From Gentiana macrophylla (taxonomy: Eukaryota; Streptophyta; Magnoliopsida; Gentianales; Gentianaceae): a DNA stretch of 64,000 nt. The stretch spans positions 1 through 64,000 of the forward strand of contig JAOBSW010000976.1 of assembly GCA_026214975.1 (NCBI GenBank). The letters run 5' to 3'. Under the pieces are notes generated by a model. That model made no database searches, had not been told where the DNA came from, and saw only the letters and a program-made list of their open reading frames with translations. Position 1 is the stretch's first letter, and each line of letters begins with the position of its first letter. Below are positions 1-11,599 of the stretch, piece by piece. A program made the position numbers and the translations under genes.

Positions 1-660
1 TTACCGCCAAAACCATTCGTAAGTTCCTCCGAAAAGTATAGTCCAGCTATGGTATACCAAAGGTTCCGATCTCGTATAACGGAACTCAAGATAATGAGCA
101 TGGTGTATAGAGTCGGGCATCACGCAACACTTCATCTATGTTGGTCATCCCCAAGCAAATGGCCAAGTCGAACAAACAAACAGCAGGTGTCAAGATTGGA
201 TTAAAAAGAGGTCGGAGGAAGAAGGATAAAATTGGGCAGAGATCCGCCCAACATACTTTGGGCTTACAGGACTACGCCCAACTCATCCACTGGGAGACAC
301 ATTTTCATTAGCCCACAGAGATTGACTTCCATCCCTGGCGTATGGAACTCTACGCAATGGTAGATCTGTGAGTCGAACTCAGCTTTCTAAGGACGACTTG
401 AAGAGGTCGAGATGTAGCATACATCGAATGGTCAAATACAAACAGAAGATCTCTCAATACTATAACTCTCGAGTTAAACACTCCTACTTTAAAGAAGGAG
501 ACTTAGTATCGAGGAAAACGAGGTTAGCAGACAAGGTCCTCAAGGCAAGCTTGACCCGACTAGGAAGGACCATACAGTGGTGGTGAAAGTCCATAGAAAA
601 AGTGGCGACGCCTAGTTGATGCAAGTGGCGTGACCATACTCTGAGCCGAACGCCAAGAAT
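1..660 (+). pseudogene. Ty3/gypsy integrase, 3' end of pol (degenerate)
   Basis: The + strand holds the second half of a Ty3/gypsy integrase in broken frames. Near 51-83 it reads GIPKVPISYNGTQ, matching the family block GIPxxLISDNGTQF. The catalytic Asp of the DDE triad is replaced by Tyr (codon 75-77). Next come HPQANGQVE-like residues (about 146-170), a block resembling LWAYRTTPRTxTGETPFSLxYG (about 260-330), and the C-terminal block SQYYNSRVKHSYFKEGDLV (about 449-510). Several stops and frameshifts make it non-functional. The upstream part of the element lies outside the window. With the tandem array and antisense ORF that follow, it best fits the Tat lineage; that assignment is inference. 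Confidence 0.8.
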
Positions 661-823
661 TTACAAAAGTTTTATGTCTAGACAAAGCGACTTTACATTA
701 TTTCTTTCAAAGATTATTTATTTCAATAAGGTGTAATCAAACATCAATGATTTTTAATGAAAATTTAATTTCGTTATATTTGAGTATGAAATTGCTAATT
801 TACAATCCTAAAAGGATAATTCG

Positions 824-1410
824 AACTAAGCTCGTAGTTAGACTCGTAAAAGTTTGCAAATGACAAACTCTCTAAGCCTCGCAGGTCAATAAAATTCCAA
901 CCGAAGCTCGCAGTCGACTCGTAAAAGTTTGCAAAAGACAAAATCTCTAAGTCCGCAGTGTTAGACAAATTCCAACCGATCTCTCGCAGTCGTCGACTCA
1001 AAAAAGTTTGCAAAAGACTAACTCTAAGCCTCGCAGGTCGCAAATTTCAACCGAGCTCTTAGTCGACTCGTAAATGTTTGCAAAGGACAACTCTCTATGT
1101 CCGCAGGTCGATAACTTCAAACTAAGCTCTATAGTCGACTCGTAAAAGTTTGCAAATGACAACTCGCAAGCCTCGCAGCCTGCAAATTTTAATTGAGCTC
1201 GCAAGTCGACTCGTAAAAGTATGCAAAGTGACAAACTCTAAGCCGCAGTCGCAAATTTCCAATCGAAGCTCTGCAAGTCGACTTAGAAAAGTTCGCAAAG
1301 GACAAACTCTTTAAGCCTCGCAGTCGATAAATTCGAATCGAAGCTCAGAGGTCGACTCAAGAAAGTTTGCAAAGGACAAACTCTCTAAGTCCGCAGTCGA
1401 CACATGTGGC
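824..1410. repeat. 72-bp tandem repeat array, about 8 copies
   Basis: A core GACTCGTAAAAGTTTGCAAA recurs at about 842, 916, 994, 1065, 1137, 1208, 1280 and 1353, with spacings of 74, 78, 71, 72, 71, 72 and 73. Between cores lies a diverged segment with CTCTAAGYCYCGCAG and AAATTCCAACCGAAGCTC. The modal unit is 72 bp (24 codons), so the antisense strand repeatedly encodes LSFANFYES in two overlapping open stretches. Its place just downstream of gypsy pol matches the hypervariable 3' untranslated arrays known from Tat-lineage elements. Confidence 0.9.
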
Positions 1411-2888
1411 AAAGCAAATTATTTAACACCAAGTATGCCATCCAAAACCATGGGTTATCGTGATGTCATACTTGAGGAGGCAAAAGGTACCTGTAAGTAC
1501 TTAAACTCAAAATAGAACTCAAAATAAAAGTGCTTAATAGAAACCTAGTGGGAAAAAGCACCACAAATGTTGAAAAAAAAAGTACAAATTTTTTCAAAAG
1601 TTTTTACAAGACAAAACATGTCTTAGCAAAGAAAAGTAGACTACAAAGTTCAGGAGTTTGCAGCAAGATTTTGCTGCTCGGTTGATGCAGATGACTAGAA
1701 GAAGAAGGAACCGCCTAGAGCTCTGAGGAACGGGACGGTGTTTTGCATACTTGACGCTAATGTCCTCACCGTTCTTAAATTCCTCTAATCGGTCATCATA
1801 GACTTTGCTCGACTCGCTTGTACATACTTTTGGTGGTGAGGAAGGTCGGGATAACTGTGTCAAGACATCGCCTCCTTGGCCTCATCAACTCCCACCGTAA
1901 TCAGGTTACATTACCGGGCCCAACAAAGCCTTTGTGGCCTCGGCAAATGTCCAGAGGATTTGTACTCATGTATGGCCTGAGCAAACTTGGATAGGATAAG
2001 CCTTCGCTCATCCTCTTAGTTCCGACCTTGACCAAGTTCCACCCCACCTCCGCATTCTCTTCGTGAATACTTATCAAAGGTCGCTTTGAGCTCAAAGAAA
2101 GACACCGATCACGTAACTTTCTTCGCCTCTTTCGTGAGCTCGGGCCCGCTTCCTATGGCCTTACTTTCTTCATCTTTGCCTTAACAGAATCTATGTGCTT
2201 CGCGCCGGCTAGCCCTCGATCTTCAATAGTCTTCGCTGTGGCCTCCTTGTCGGCCGAGGACTTTGTGAGCCTCTTCAAAAATCTTGCCCAATTTGGGCCC
2301 CCGCAATAGAATCACATAAGTAAGAAGCATAGTACATAAAGGAATAAACCAAGACAAGAAAGAAAACCTACAACGGGCGCCAAGTATTTATCAGTAGCTC
2401 GGATAAACGCCTTTGACCCGCAATGTTTTCTTCCTCCCAGTAACGACTCATCACCCTCATCGGGACGGAGACAAGCCTCATTCATTCTTCGATCTATCCT
2501 TTCGTGGGTTTAGATGATTGTAACTTGGCCCCTCCTATTAATCGAACTCATCTTCCTCGCCTTCCTTTCGATCACCTTCCAGCCTCCCAAGATCATTCTT
2601 CCCGAACAATATACTAAGAAGAACCAGAACGCCCTCGGTCGCTTCAAATAAGCTCCGAAATGTAGAAGGATCCGCACAGCACTCCATGGCCCGAGTAGCC
2701 GTTAGCTCGGGCCTGGGCCGCTTTTTTTTCGACTCTTGGTCATGCTTGACCCGGGTTCCACATGGCACAAAAGTAACAAGGTCAAGACAGAATAATCGCA
2801 TCGTGGAATTAAGAAGCATAATAAATACAAGCGGTCCTACAAATGTTGTAGTCCTCTTCACTCATTTCTACATAAGGGTCGACTAGCA
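1411..2888 (-). pseudogene. Distal part of antisense ORF region, Tat-like element
   Basis: Continuation, on -, of the antisense coding region that starts near 5556, beyond the inserted solo LTR. Only short broken frames remain: 2861-2538, 2095-1901 and 1863-1594. The stretch about 2300-2130 on - is Lys/Glu-rich (for example KAKMKK), as expected of a coiled-coil tail. No known domain is recognisable. Base composition is more GC-rich than the AT-rich host DNA to the right. It could instead be ordinary 3' untranslated sequence of the gypsy element. Confidence 0.35.
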
Positions 2889-4715
2889 TGTTGAAAAATG
2901 TCCTATACCTAATTGGGTTGGACCGATCCACCATGTTGGGTCGCTTTACGCCTATTTTAGTTCATGTAATAACTTTATTATAATTAATAAAAGCACTTTT
3001 TTATTATATATTTGTTTATCTTCATATTATCGAATATGTACATATAGTAACGCCCCTAGTGTCAAATCGTGATGTAGAAACCATGATAGTGATTATGGTT
3101 GATGAGATCTCTATTCACGTTAACAAGTTTGATACTTAAATGTCTCTAGTCGTATGTATCACAAGCGGTACATTGATGGTATGATTAGCTCTAAAGACGA
3201 TTGATGTCTTCTATCTTATTGAGCATAGGATAGATCTCGCTTCATCAAGTGTAGACACTTGGACCGCACGTGGACGGTATTGTGAGAATGTGTGTTAGAT
3301 CGACCCACTTACATTAAGTGTCGCAATATGTGGTAGTTGTGTGATTATCCTCGGAGACCGAGTCTTAATGGCATCACGGTGTGGATTGTCATGCTTTGAC
3401 ACTATTGAGGTTTCCCCTAGCCACGGGGTGATCATGCGGTAGTGCTTGGGTGTGATACTGAAGCATGCGTAGGATACATGTTAGTTCATCCGTGAATCGC
3501 GTATCCTATGATTGGAAGTGAATATCCAAATGGCCTTCTTATAAGGAATGTCTAGCTCTCGAGAATCTTTGCAAAGTGGGAGTAAATGTGTTATTCGACA
3601 GAGCATGCTATCCAGATTATAAGATACGATCGTTAATGTACCGACACTCAAAATACAATTGCATGGATATTATTACAAATGGATGTGATTCTATTTACAC
3701 AAGAATCGCTTTTACATGAAAGGTAGTAGTCATTGCATTTGACTCTTCCGATGATTAATGGTCACGTGTGTTGCTAAACGCTATCCCGTGATCGTTAGTA
3801 TGCAGGCATTTTTGTAATTTGCACTTTGTGCCTACGGCCAACATATTCGAAGCCTATCGGGCCACACACATAAGAACATCGAGTCGATTAAAATGCGTTA
3901 TAGTTGATGACCAAATAAGGAAAGTTTTATCTCAATGCTATAAAGTTTATAAAGTGGTAAATTAATATGGTAGTATTTATTTATTGTGAATAAATTAAAT
4001 AGAAGATATTAATTATATTAATTAAAGAATATTCCGAAGCCAATTGGCAATATATGATAAGCTAAGTGTATATAAGATACACTTGATTGTGCAATTTAAT
4101 TAATAAGATTACCATAATATTAATTGATATTAATTGATTTTTTAAAAATAGAATTATGGTAATAAGATAAAGATATTCAATATAATTTATTGGAAATATC
4201 TAGTTTTATTTAATATGAGATATTATAATAAAGAGATAAATCAATCAAAGTGATTTTCCTTATTTTATTAGGAAAATGTTTATCTCTTTCATCTATATTC
4301 TAGAAGTTTCTCCTAATCGACAGGGACATTGGGGCACCACTCTCCTATATAAGAAATGGGTTGGCTAATTTCTTTATACATCATAATTCCAAGAGCTAAT
4401 TGTTCTTGAGAAAAATAGAGCTTTCTAGTAGAGAGTTTTGTAGAGAGGAAAATGCCGGTCTAGCAACCGAATTTTTGTAGTTGCAATTCAAGGAGGATTC
4501 TCAAGTAGGAGTTCGTGTGGATATCGATAGAGACCGACATGTGGACGGCTCACAAGACAAGATTACTCTCCTTGACGGTCAAAGCGCCGATCTTTAAGAT
4601 CTACAAAGGTAATCACCGCCAAACTACTTAACGTGTTTATTGTGTTAAACGGTGGATCTTGGATCGAAATCAAAATTTAAAATTCCGCTATGCTAAACTA
4701 GTTGATTTCCTAACA
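2889..4715 (+). mobile_element. Solo LTR, 1.8 kb, inserted in the Tat-like element
   Basis: The segment starts TGTTGAAAAATGTCC and ends GTTGATTTCCTAACA, the TG...CA form of an LTR. A TATA-like CTCCTATATAAGAAATGG sits near 4340, and the tail with TTCCGCTATGC before the end is typical of copia LTR 3' ends. No primer-binding site, polypurine tract or coding sequence flanks it, so it is a solo LTR. No clear 5-bp target duplication is visible (TAGCA on the left, CAAAG on the right), so the edges may be off by a few bases or the duplication has decayed. The family assignment (copia) is inference. Confidence 0.65.
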
Positions 4716-4884
4716 CAAAGAAAGGACAATTGAGCAAAGATCAATTAGTTTTTAAGAATACTTATTCAAGTCAAGACTTATGCCACACTCCTCAATGTCC
4801 TTTATCAATTTCTTGTCGACATCAAGTAGACTAACGTCATCGTAAGGTCGGGCGGTGTTCCACCCGCCAGTGTTAATCTCTACC

Positions 4885-5556
4885 TCAGTCGGATAAAGAA
4901 GAAACGGCGCTCAAATTCCTCGTAGGAAGATTCTCCTTATGAAGAATATGGACATCCTTTAACGAAACTCCCGATTTAGGAAACAAAGATAACTCCAGTG
5001 CGTAGTCATTCACTTGTTTCCATTGATAAGGTCCCAAGTACTTCACTATAAACGGAATACGATACATCGGCACCGTGATGGCAAAGCCAATGATAGCCCA
5101 CACACCATTGGGGACAACTTGGGCGATTCCTAACCCATAGTGCTCCGTAATGTTAAACAGGGCATGACATAACGGGACCTCAAAGCCACAACCAAGTTGT
5201 TCCTCAAAATAGCGCAATACCCAAGAGGGGTTGGTAAGCATACGTGCCCGAGGCAGGAAGTTGGAGGTCATACAGCCAAGTGTTAATCCCATACATCTTA
5301 CAGAGGGAGACATGCCCTTCTAGGTCAACATGGTGTCGATACCATGGCAAACTGCCTGAGATCTCAAAGCCATATGAGCTTTTAAGGTCAGAACTAATGG
5401 GGAAGTCCCTCATGAAGAACGAGGAGCAGAGGGTGAAGGATCAAACTAGGGGGCAAGAACCATATGCTCAAATCCCCTACAATTTATCAAAGGCAAGGGA
5501 ACAGGGTTCTCAGGGTTAACCCCAAAATTGGAAGTTTCACTCTCTGATTCCGACAT
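4885..5556 (-). pseudogene. Antisense ORF with putative gypsy-type transposon (PF04195-like) domain
   Basis: A start at 5556-5554 on - reads MSESESETSNFGVNPEN, followed by a broken frame. The open stretch 5313-4885 (about 142 codons) carries GFEVPLCHALFNITEHYG, then IAQVVPNGVWAIIGFAI. This matches the plant 'putative gypsy type transposon' family pattern (small hydrophobic start, FPLHPxxxxxLxxYGLxPxQLxPNxWRxLVGF). Another frame, 5413-5204, supplies the upstream part of the same domain, so at least two frameshifts separate start and domain. It is antisense to the integrase at 1-660 and lies about 260 bp from the downstream LTR, the arrangement reported for extra antisense ORFs of Tat elements. 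Function unknown. Alternatively it is the sense gag of a separate - strand element. Confidence 0.65.
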
Positions 5557-5813
5557 GCACTCAAATAAAGCCTCGATAGAACTATCTCATAGATAATCGC
5601 TCACTCATCAACAATAAAGAAATTAAAAAGGGAAATGGCGTAAATCTTACTTGTGTGAGAGAAGAGGTTGAAGAATGGAATGGCAACCGGAAGACTTCAA
5701 TTTCCGACTTAATAGCAAAAAGTCTTGTAACGTTTGAGGAGACGTGATACGACATAAGTGTTATAAGCCCCAAATATTGCCTAGGGAAACGATTCCACTA
5801 GCAAAGTAATGGG

Positions 5814-6404
5814 TGTAAAATGCCTCATTTCTCGGTCCGCCATAACAGAGTTATAACGGTAACTCTGCCACGTGACAAGGTAAACCCTGATAATTCTAAA
5901 AAGCAGAGCCGAAGCTTCATCTCAGTGAGATCCGTCCCGCCTCAGTGGAGCCTGCAGACAGATCCTGGGGCTTATGACAAGGTTCGGACTAGCTATTGCA
6001 ACGCGTCATTCAGAGAATGGCCATATAATAAATATGGAGAGAGAAGACTAATAAGTATAAGGGCTAGGGGCCCCACATCAATTGGTCGAGCATGACTAAA
6101 TCCAAAGGGGAGGTCTCGCCTCGCTCTTCCGAAAGCGTACTCACCGCAGTCGGCTCGGTCCCATCGGGGGTCAGGTAACGCAAGTCAGGTCGAGACGGCC
6201 TGAGGAGCTCAACATAGGTCGAGTAGAGCTTTCCTTATCCGATATTTGAACGTGCTCCTATATTATAGGATAACTATGGAAAGAATCTCATGATATAATG
6301 ACGTTGATCCTGTCATTTAAATATATTCATAATAATCCCTAAATCAAAGTGGATTGACTCAAGATAATCCTTAGTGGATTAAGAAATCTAATACTTGTCC
6401 AACA
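5814..6404 (+). mobile_element. 3' LTR of the Tat-like element (right edge uncertain)
   Basis: A purine-rich AAAGTAATGGG (5804-5813) is followed by TGTAAAATGCC, a plausible polypurine tract and LTR start. A TATA-like ATAATAAATATGG lies near 6026. The segment CTTGTCCAACA ends at 6404, giving a TG...CA span of 591 bp. A second TATA-like sequence, TCTATATAAACTATCCC, lies near 6429, so the LTR may extend to about 6580 instead. The 5' LTR is outside the window and cannot be compared. Confidence 0.5.
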
Positions 6405-7431
6405 AGAAATGGTAAGTAGACGTCATCTATATAAACTATCCCTAATGAACTACGAATGACTTGATTCTAAATACAAATGATTGGACACGAAAGCAACTTG
6501 AAATAAATAACTCACATGCGCTCACCTAAAATAAATACAAATAACCATCCCCATTGTTCTATATTCTTGGATTAAATGTCATAGAGTTAATTCAATTCGG
6601 ATTTATTAATGATGAGATTCAAAGATCGCTTAAAAGATAGAGTGACTTACATTCTAGAAAGGATGGAGTCATTCATTTAGTAGGTTTTCATAGATTTGAA
6701 GATGATGTGTTGCTCGTAGTTTTGAAAACTTTAAGGTAATAAAGTCTTATTTTAAAAAAGGTTCCACTTTTTACTTTCAAAGATTATATTTTTATTACTT
6801 TTTTTTTAATATTGCAGTAATTGAACCTATATATGTATACAAATTGATTTCCGGGTAATCGTTGGATGAAAATATAATTTAGAATGACACTCACTACGCG
6901 GACATGACTTGGCACATTGTGGTCGCGAGTTTCTTGAAGCCTGGGTAATGGTTTTTGTGCGTTATGTGTCTTTACATACTTATTTTGTAGTAAAGCATGT
7001 TTTTTGTGAGTATCTGCTGCGAAATTGTTTTATGTACTCTACTTATATGCGTAGTAGGGATAGATTTGGGAGTTTGTATTTGCAATGGACATTTACATGA
7101 TCATATGGGGTAGAATATGGAATTGAACATGAATTTATGCGCCAGGGCCAGCTTTCAATGTGTTCTCACTTCCCAGAAAGTCTTGGTGATGTAAACTTAC
7201 TGACCTGCAATGTACTGAGCGGAATATCATGATCTAAGAATCATGTTAGATGTATGATTGGTTGTATTACCCCTATTGTTAACGTTAACATAATGTATTG
7301 CATCGGAACCTTTGATTTTACGTGTCGCGTGAAATGTATAATTAGTCATATTAACCATTTGCACCATTGACTCATTTTGCTGGTAGTATGTGTTCTATCC
7401 TTGAATATTTGGTTGTGCCTACATAATGTAG
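6405..7431. other. Unassigned AT-rich sequence left of the copia insertion
   Basis: No gene or transposon domain is recognised. This was contiguous with 13476 onward before the copia element inserted, because the 5-bp TGTAG at 7427-7431 is repeated at 13476-13480. The short open frame 6909-7100 has no recognisable motif and is not supported as a gene. Confidence 0.5.
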
Positions 7432-7942
7432 TGTTATGACGGATGGAGATAATTTTTGATACAAGAAATGTAAATGTGATGCAATCAAACGTAAATAGTC
7501 AAAAAGGAGATAACAGTAAAACAAGAAAATACAGATTTAACATGGAAAACCCTCTCAAAGTCGAGAGAGATAAAACCACCACAGTAAAAGAGATCTTTAT
7601 TATTATACACCGAAGTTACTGTGATTTCACACACACGTATTAATGCAACAACAATCAGATTATAGCACAAATCCCTAAACCCTAGCCCAAGGAATCTTTA
7701 AATAATACGCCATAAATACCCCTACACGTGTCCTCCTTTAAATGACATCAGACATCAGCCACATAACATGACGCAGGACTGGCCAGATTCCAAGACTTCA
7801 CAGACTTCACTCTAATGACGTAAACTTCAAGAGACTCCACCCTATTGATGCACGTGAATTGATATACTTTCACTGGCCCATCAAACAAATTGAGTCTTCA
7901 GATTGGTTCCACATGTGTAGAGTTTAAGTCACTTTATCGACA
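7432..7942 (-). repeat. 3' LTR of the copia element
   Basis: 511 bp, TG...CA (TGTTATGACGGATGG at one edge, CACTTTATCGACA at the other on +). It aligns along its whole length with 12961-13475, including the landmark CTAAACCCTAGCC and the shared edge GTAGAGTTTAAGTCACTTTA. Confidence 0.92.
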
Positions 7943-7954
7943 AATCTCCACCTT
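7943..7954 (-). other. Polypurine tract of the copia element
   Basis: On - it reads AAGGTGGAGATT immediately before the 3' LTR, the consensus plant copia PPT. Confidence 0.85.
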
Positions 7955-8149
7955 GACTTCAACTCTCACCAGAGTCAAAACAGTTTGCATAACCTGTGAT
8001 GTACTTGTACCAGATGCATTCACAATGCCGATGTACTTGTACCAGACTATCTCCACAACATCCACTCCACCGACCGCCTCGAGAGAGTTTTAAATAGATT
8101 GTAAGCTCGAATATTCAAGAAGTCCAGCAAAGTCGAAACTTACTCGCCG

Positions 8150-8330
8150 AATCGGTTTAGTGAACATATCGCCAGGATTCTCTTTGTGCCAATCTTCTTC
8201 ACCACAACCCTCTTTTCACTCCTCAAGAAATGATACCTAACATCAATATGCTTGGTTCTTCATGATGAACATGATCCTTGGCTAAACATATTGCACTTAG
8301 ATCATCACAATATATCTCAAACCGATCCCG
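8150..8330 (-). pseudogene. Copia RNase H C-terminal remnant
   Basis: On -, broken frames give EIYCDDLSAICLAKDHVHHE, then a segment corresponding to the RYHFLRSEKRVVVKKIGTxENPADMFTKP block of copia RNase H. CDNQSAI is altered to CDDLSAI. There are stops and frame changes within a few codons. Confidence 0.75.
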
Positions 8331-8739
8331 ATGCAACCCCAAATCACCGACTAGCCCTTCAACCGAGATACCTCCTTAGTCGCTTTCAAGAAGAGCTATG
8401 TATTCTCGCTTCAAGAGTTGATAACGCCATCAGAGCCTAAAGAGTATCTTTCCAAATTGACCATGGCATTTCCCAATGTAAACACATAACCGGGCCATTG
8501 ATTTTCATCACAACATCACCGCATAATCAAGATCACAAAGAGCTCATGCACTGCACTCAAGATCACCTACATAAATGAGACCAACATCGCTTGTACCTCT
8601 CGTGCACTGAATATTCTTTTAACAAATTTTCCAGTTGTTCTTTCCTGTGTTGAGCCATGAACTCGCCGACAACACCGATCGCCTCGAGCCAGATCGTGCC
8701 TAGTGCATACCATGGCATACATCGATCGCCAATCGCATC

Positions 8740-9990
8740 TAGCATAGTGGAACTTTTGACATATACTCCTTCTCTTCACCGATCGTGAAGCATAAAATGC
8801 ATAAATGAACATTTGATGCCATAGAGTATCTATTGGTTTTGGCAAAGAGACATACCAAAATTGGCCAATATCTTCTCGCACATAACCCCGCCGAGACAAG
8901 AATGCCTTCTTCTCGACTCCTATCTCTCCAGATCTCCATCCTCAAAATTTTCTTGGTCGCACTCCAAATCCTTCATTTCAAATTCAAGATCGAGAAGGTT
9001 CTTCAGATTTTGAACATCGACTTCCTTGTCGCAAGCCTATCAAGATGTCATTCACATACAGACAAGATAGATATATGATCCATCTTTCACAGACTATATT
9101 ATACACAATACCATAAGGACTTCATTGTCAGAATCCCTCGTTGAAACATAAAATCACAAACCTTTTATACCACGCTTGGAGCTTGCTTCAAACCATACAA
9201 TGATTTCTTCAACTTGCAAACATAATTTTCTTTGCCAGAACTTGAAATCCTCAGTCGCTTTTCATGTATATCTCCTTATCCACCTCACCATGTAGAAAGC
9301 ACTTTCACATCTAATTGCTCAAGTTCCAGATCCTCGTTGTGCCACCATTGCTAGTAACACTCGATTGAAGTGTGTCTCGACCACCGGTGAAAATATTTCA
9401 TCAAAGTCAACCCTTCCTTTGATCAATCCTCTTGCAACCAAACGTGACTTGTACTTGACCCCTTCTACCTTAGTTATTCCTTCCTTTTCCTGAAAATCCA
9501 TTTACAAGTCACAACTCCCTTGTCAGTAGGCTGTTTGACCAATTCCCATGTCTGATTCTTCAACAATGACTCCATTTCATCTCCCATGGCAAAGATGCCA
9601 CCGGGACACTTCAGCACATGTCATCGCTCCCCATAAGTAGTAGGTTCAAGAACCTCCTAACTCTTCTCGCAACTTGGAGTGCATATCCACCAAATCATCA
9701 TACCCATATCTCCTGGAAGTATCCCAACATTAGATCTTCTAGGCTCGCTGGAAGCTAGACTCACGATTAATATTTGTATGACGCCCACCGAGGTCTCGGT
9801 GAGTCGGGCTTGATTAGATTCTCGTTCATTATCCAGACAAGATAATGTTGATTGGATCCACCGATTGTTGCATATCAAGAGACTCACCAAGCTCCACCGC
9901 TTATCAACACTATCGATTCAAAGATCGTTTCAGATTCGCAGACTCCCTCCCACCGATGAGTTTAACATAGAATTTTCATCAAACACAACA
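8740..9990 (-). pseudogene. Copia reverse transcriptase remnant (YVND box)
   Basis: Three clear blocks lie on -. 9501-9319 gives FQEKEGITKVEGVKYKSRLV, then FSPVV, the fingers/palm segment of copia RT. 9060-9040 gives LYVNDILIG, the catalytic YVDD box with its first Asp changed to Asn (codons at 9047-9058). 8990-8900 gives a MKDLG-type segment in broken frames. The enzyme cannot be active. Order and strand agree with the rest of the element. Confidence 0.82.
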
Positions 9991-10079
9991 TCCCTCGCCG
10001 AGGATTACTCGACTCCATCGATGACCAAATTATATATCCCTTCACTCCATCACCATACCCCACAAACACTCCCTTCTTG

Positions 10080-11581
10080 GCTCTAGGCTCCAACTTCCTT
10101 CACTAACATGATAGTAAGTCGCATTTCCAAAACCCTTAGAAATCGAGTAGTCACAGGATTGCTCGACCACATCTCAAATGGTGTCTCGAGATTGATTCTC
10201 AAAGTGATGACTAATGAGAGTCAACTTTACTATGCTTCGTGCATGTTTTAACCCTGCCATTTTACACTCTTGGCTTGTTTTGGGTAGTTTTAGACCATTT
10301 ATAGGGTAAAATGCATTGCACACCCACTTTGAGGCAAACCGTCAAATAGATGGAAAACCTCATCATTTTACGGCATTTTGACCCATTTCAAGGCCTATCT
10401 TTCTTGCGGAATTATGCTTGGTATGTTGGTTGCTATGGAAATGTAGGAAATAGGTGACTCATAAACCCGGACGATGAGGTATGAGGGTTAGAGAGCTTGT
10501 ACCCGGCCACGGAGTTCTTACGGATCATATGTCTTAAGCATTTATACTCACAGCTGACTTAAAGTGACATTTGACCTCTTTAGACGGAATTCGGTTTAGA
10601 CTTCTTCACAAGAGTTGTAGATCATTGGACAAGATTTCCAACGATCTTGAATCACTCAAATCGGAGGTCTTCACGCAGTTATGGTCAATTTATCAAGATA
10701 CCTAGTATCGAACCATCGCCGAGCCGAACTTCAGCAATTGGCTCGTTATGCGTTTTTCACCACAAAACGCGAATTTTCTGCAGATTTCTGTTTCTTCTCT
10801 GCCCCAAAACCCTTAAAGTCACCATTCCTCCATTCCTTCACTTAGATTAGCTCTTCTTTCACTATTTCTCTTAGATTAAACTCAAATTAGCTTAGATTTT
10901 AGCTTTTCCTTCCTTAATTTTTGCATTTTGATCATCTTCTTCCCCAATTGACATGGGTGTTGATGAAGCTTGATGTAAAGACAATTTTCATGCGGTTTTG
11001 TAATTAATCTTTCCTCTTTCGCTTTAAAAATCCTCGCTGATTAAGTAGCAAGTCGCTTTTACACCTCGCCCAAAATCTCCTTGATAAACCAAATTTTGAG
11101 AAAGCATACATCTTGCCCTCTCCAAGAGAGTTTGATTCATCCTTTCACCTACACCATTCTCGCTGAGGTGTATTACTTACAAGATGATGTCCGGCAAAAC
11201 CCTCACCGCACACAATGAATCAAAATCCTTCCAAAGCAGTAATTCCAAACCATTATCTCAGACGTAAGCTTCTTGATTTTCTTGCCTAACCGATTCTCCA
11301 CTAGTGGCCTTCCACCGCTTGAAGTTAATGAATGCATCACTTTTGTTCTTCATCATCACCACCCAAGTCATCTTTGAATAGTCATCTATGAATGACACAA
11401 AATATCCGAGACCACCCAATGACTCAACTTTTGATGGACCCCAAAGAATCTGAATGGATATAATCAAGTGATGCCTTTGTGTTGTGCAAACCCTCCGAGA
11501 ACTTACTTTATGCAATTTCCCAAACACATAATGTTCACAAAAGTCTAGATTCCTCGACCTTATATCCTCAAGAAAACTCAC
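10080..11581 (-). pseudogene. Copia integrase remnant, split by an insertion
   Basis: On -, 11581-11258 carries YFVSFIDDYSKMTWVVMMKN, the start of the copia integrase core with its catalytic Asp region. 11100-11035 gives a WARCVKATCYLI-like stretch. After an interruption (10205-11020) the family block LETPFEMW follows near 10190-10165, and a chain-terminal VFGYGxxxKGYK-like linker region follows toward 10030. Frames are broken. Confidence 0.78.
10205..11020. mobile_element. LTR-like insert inside the copia integrase
   Basis: Sequence between the two halves of the copia integrase that has no copia coding similarity. It carries the motif set AGAGTTGTAGATCATTGGAC, then TTTCCAACGATCTTGAATCA, then CAAATCGGAGGTC. 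The same phrase order occurs in the Athila-type LTRs at 55384-57516 and 62092-63291 (AAAGTTGTAGATCTTTG, TTTCCAACGC, TCAATCGGAGGTC). It is therefore probably a solo or fragmentary Ty3/gypsy LTR. Exact ends and a target duplication could not be fixed. Confidence 0.55.
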
Positions 11582-11599
11582 AAGAAAGAATCAGATACC

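Noticed and set aside
824..1410. CRISPR-like array
   Set aside because: Repeats are contiguous and diverged with no unique spacers of constant length, and the context is a plant retrotransposon.
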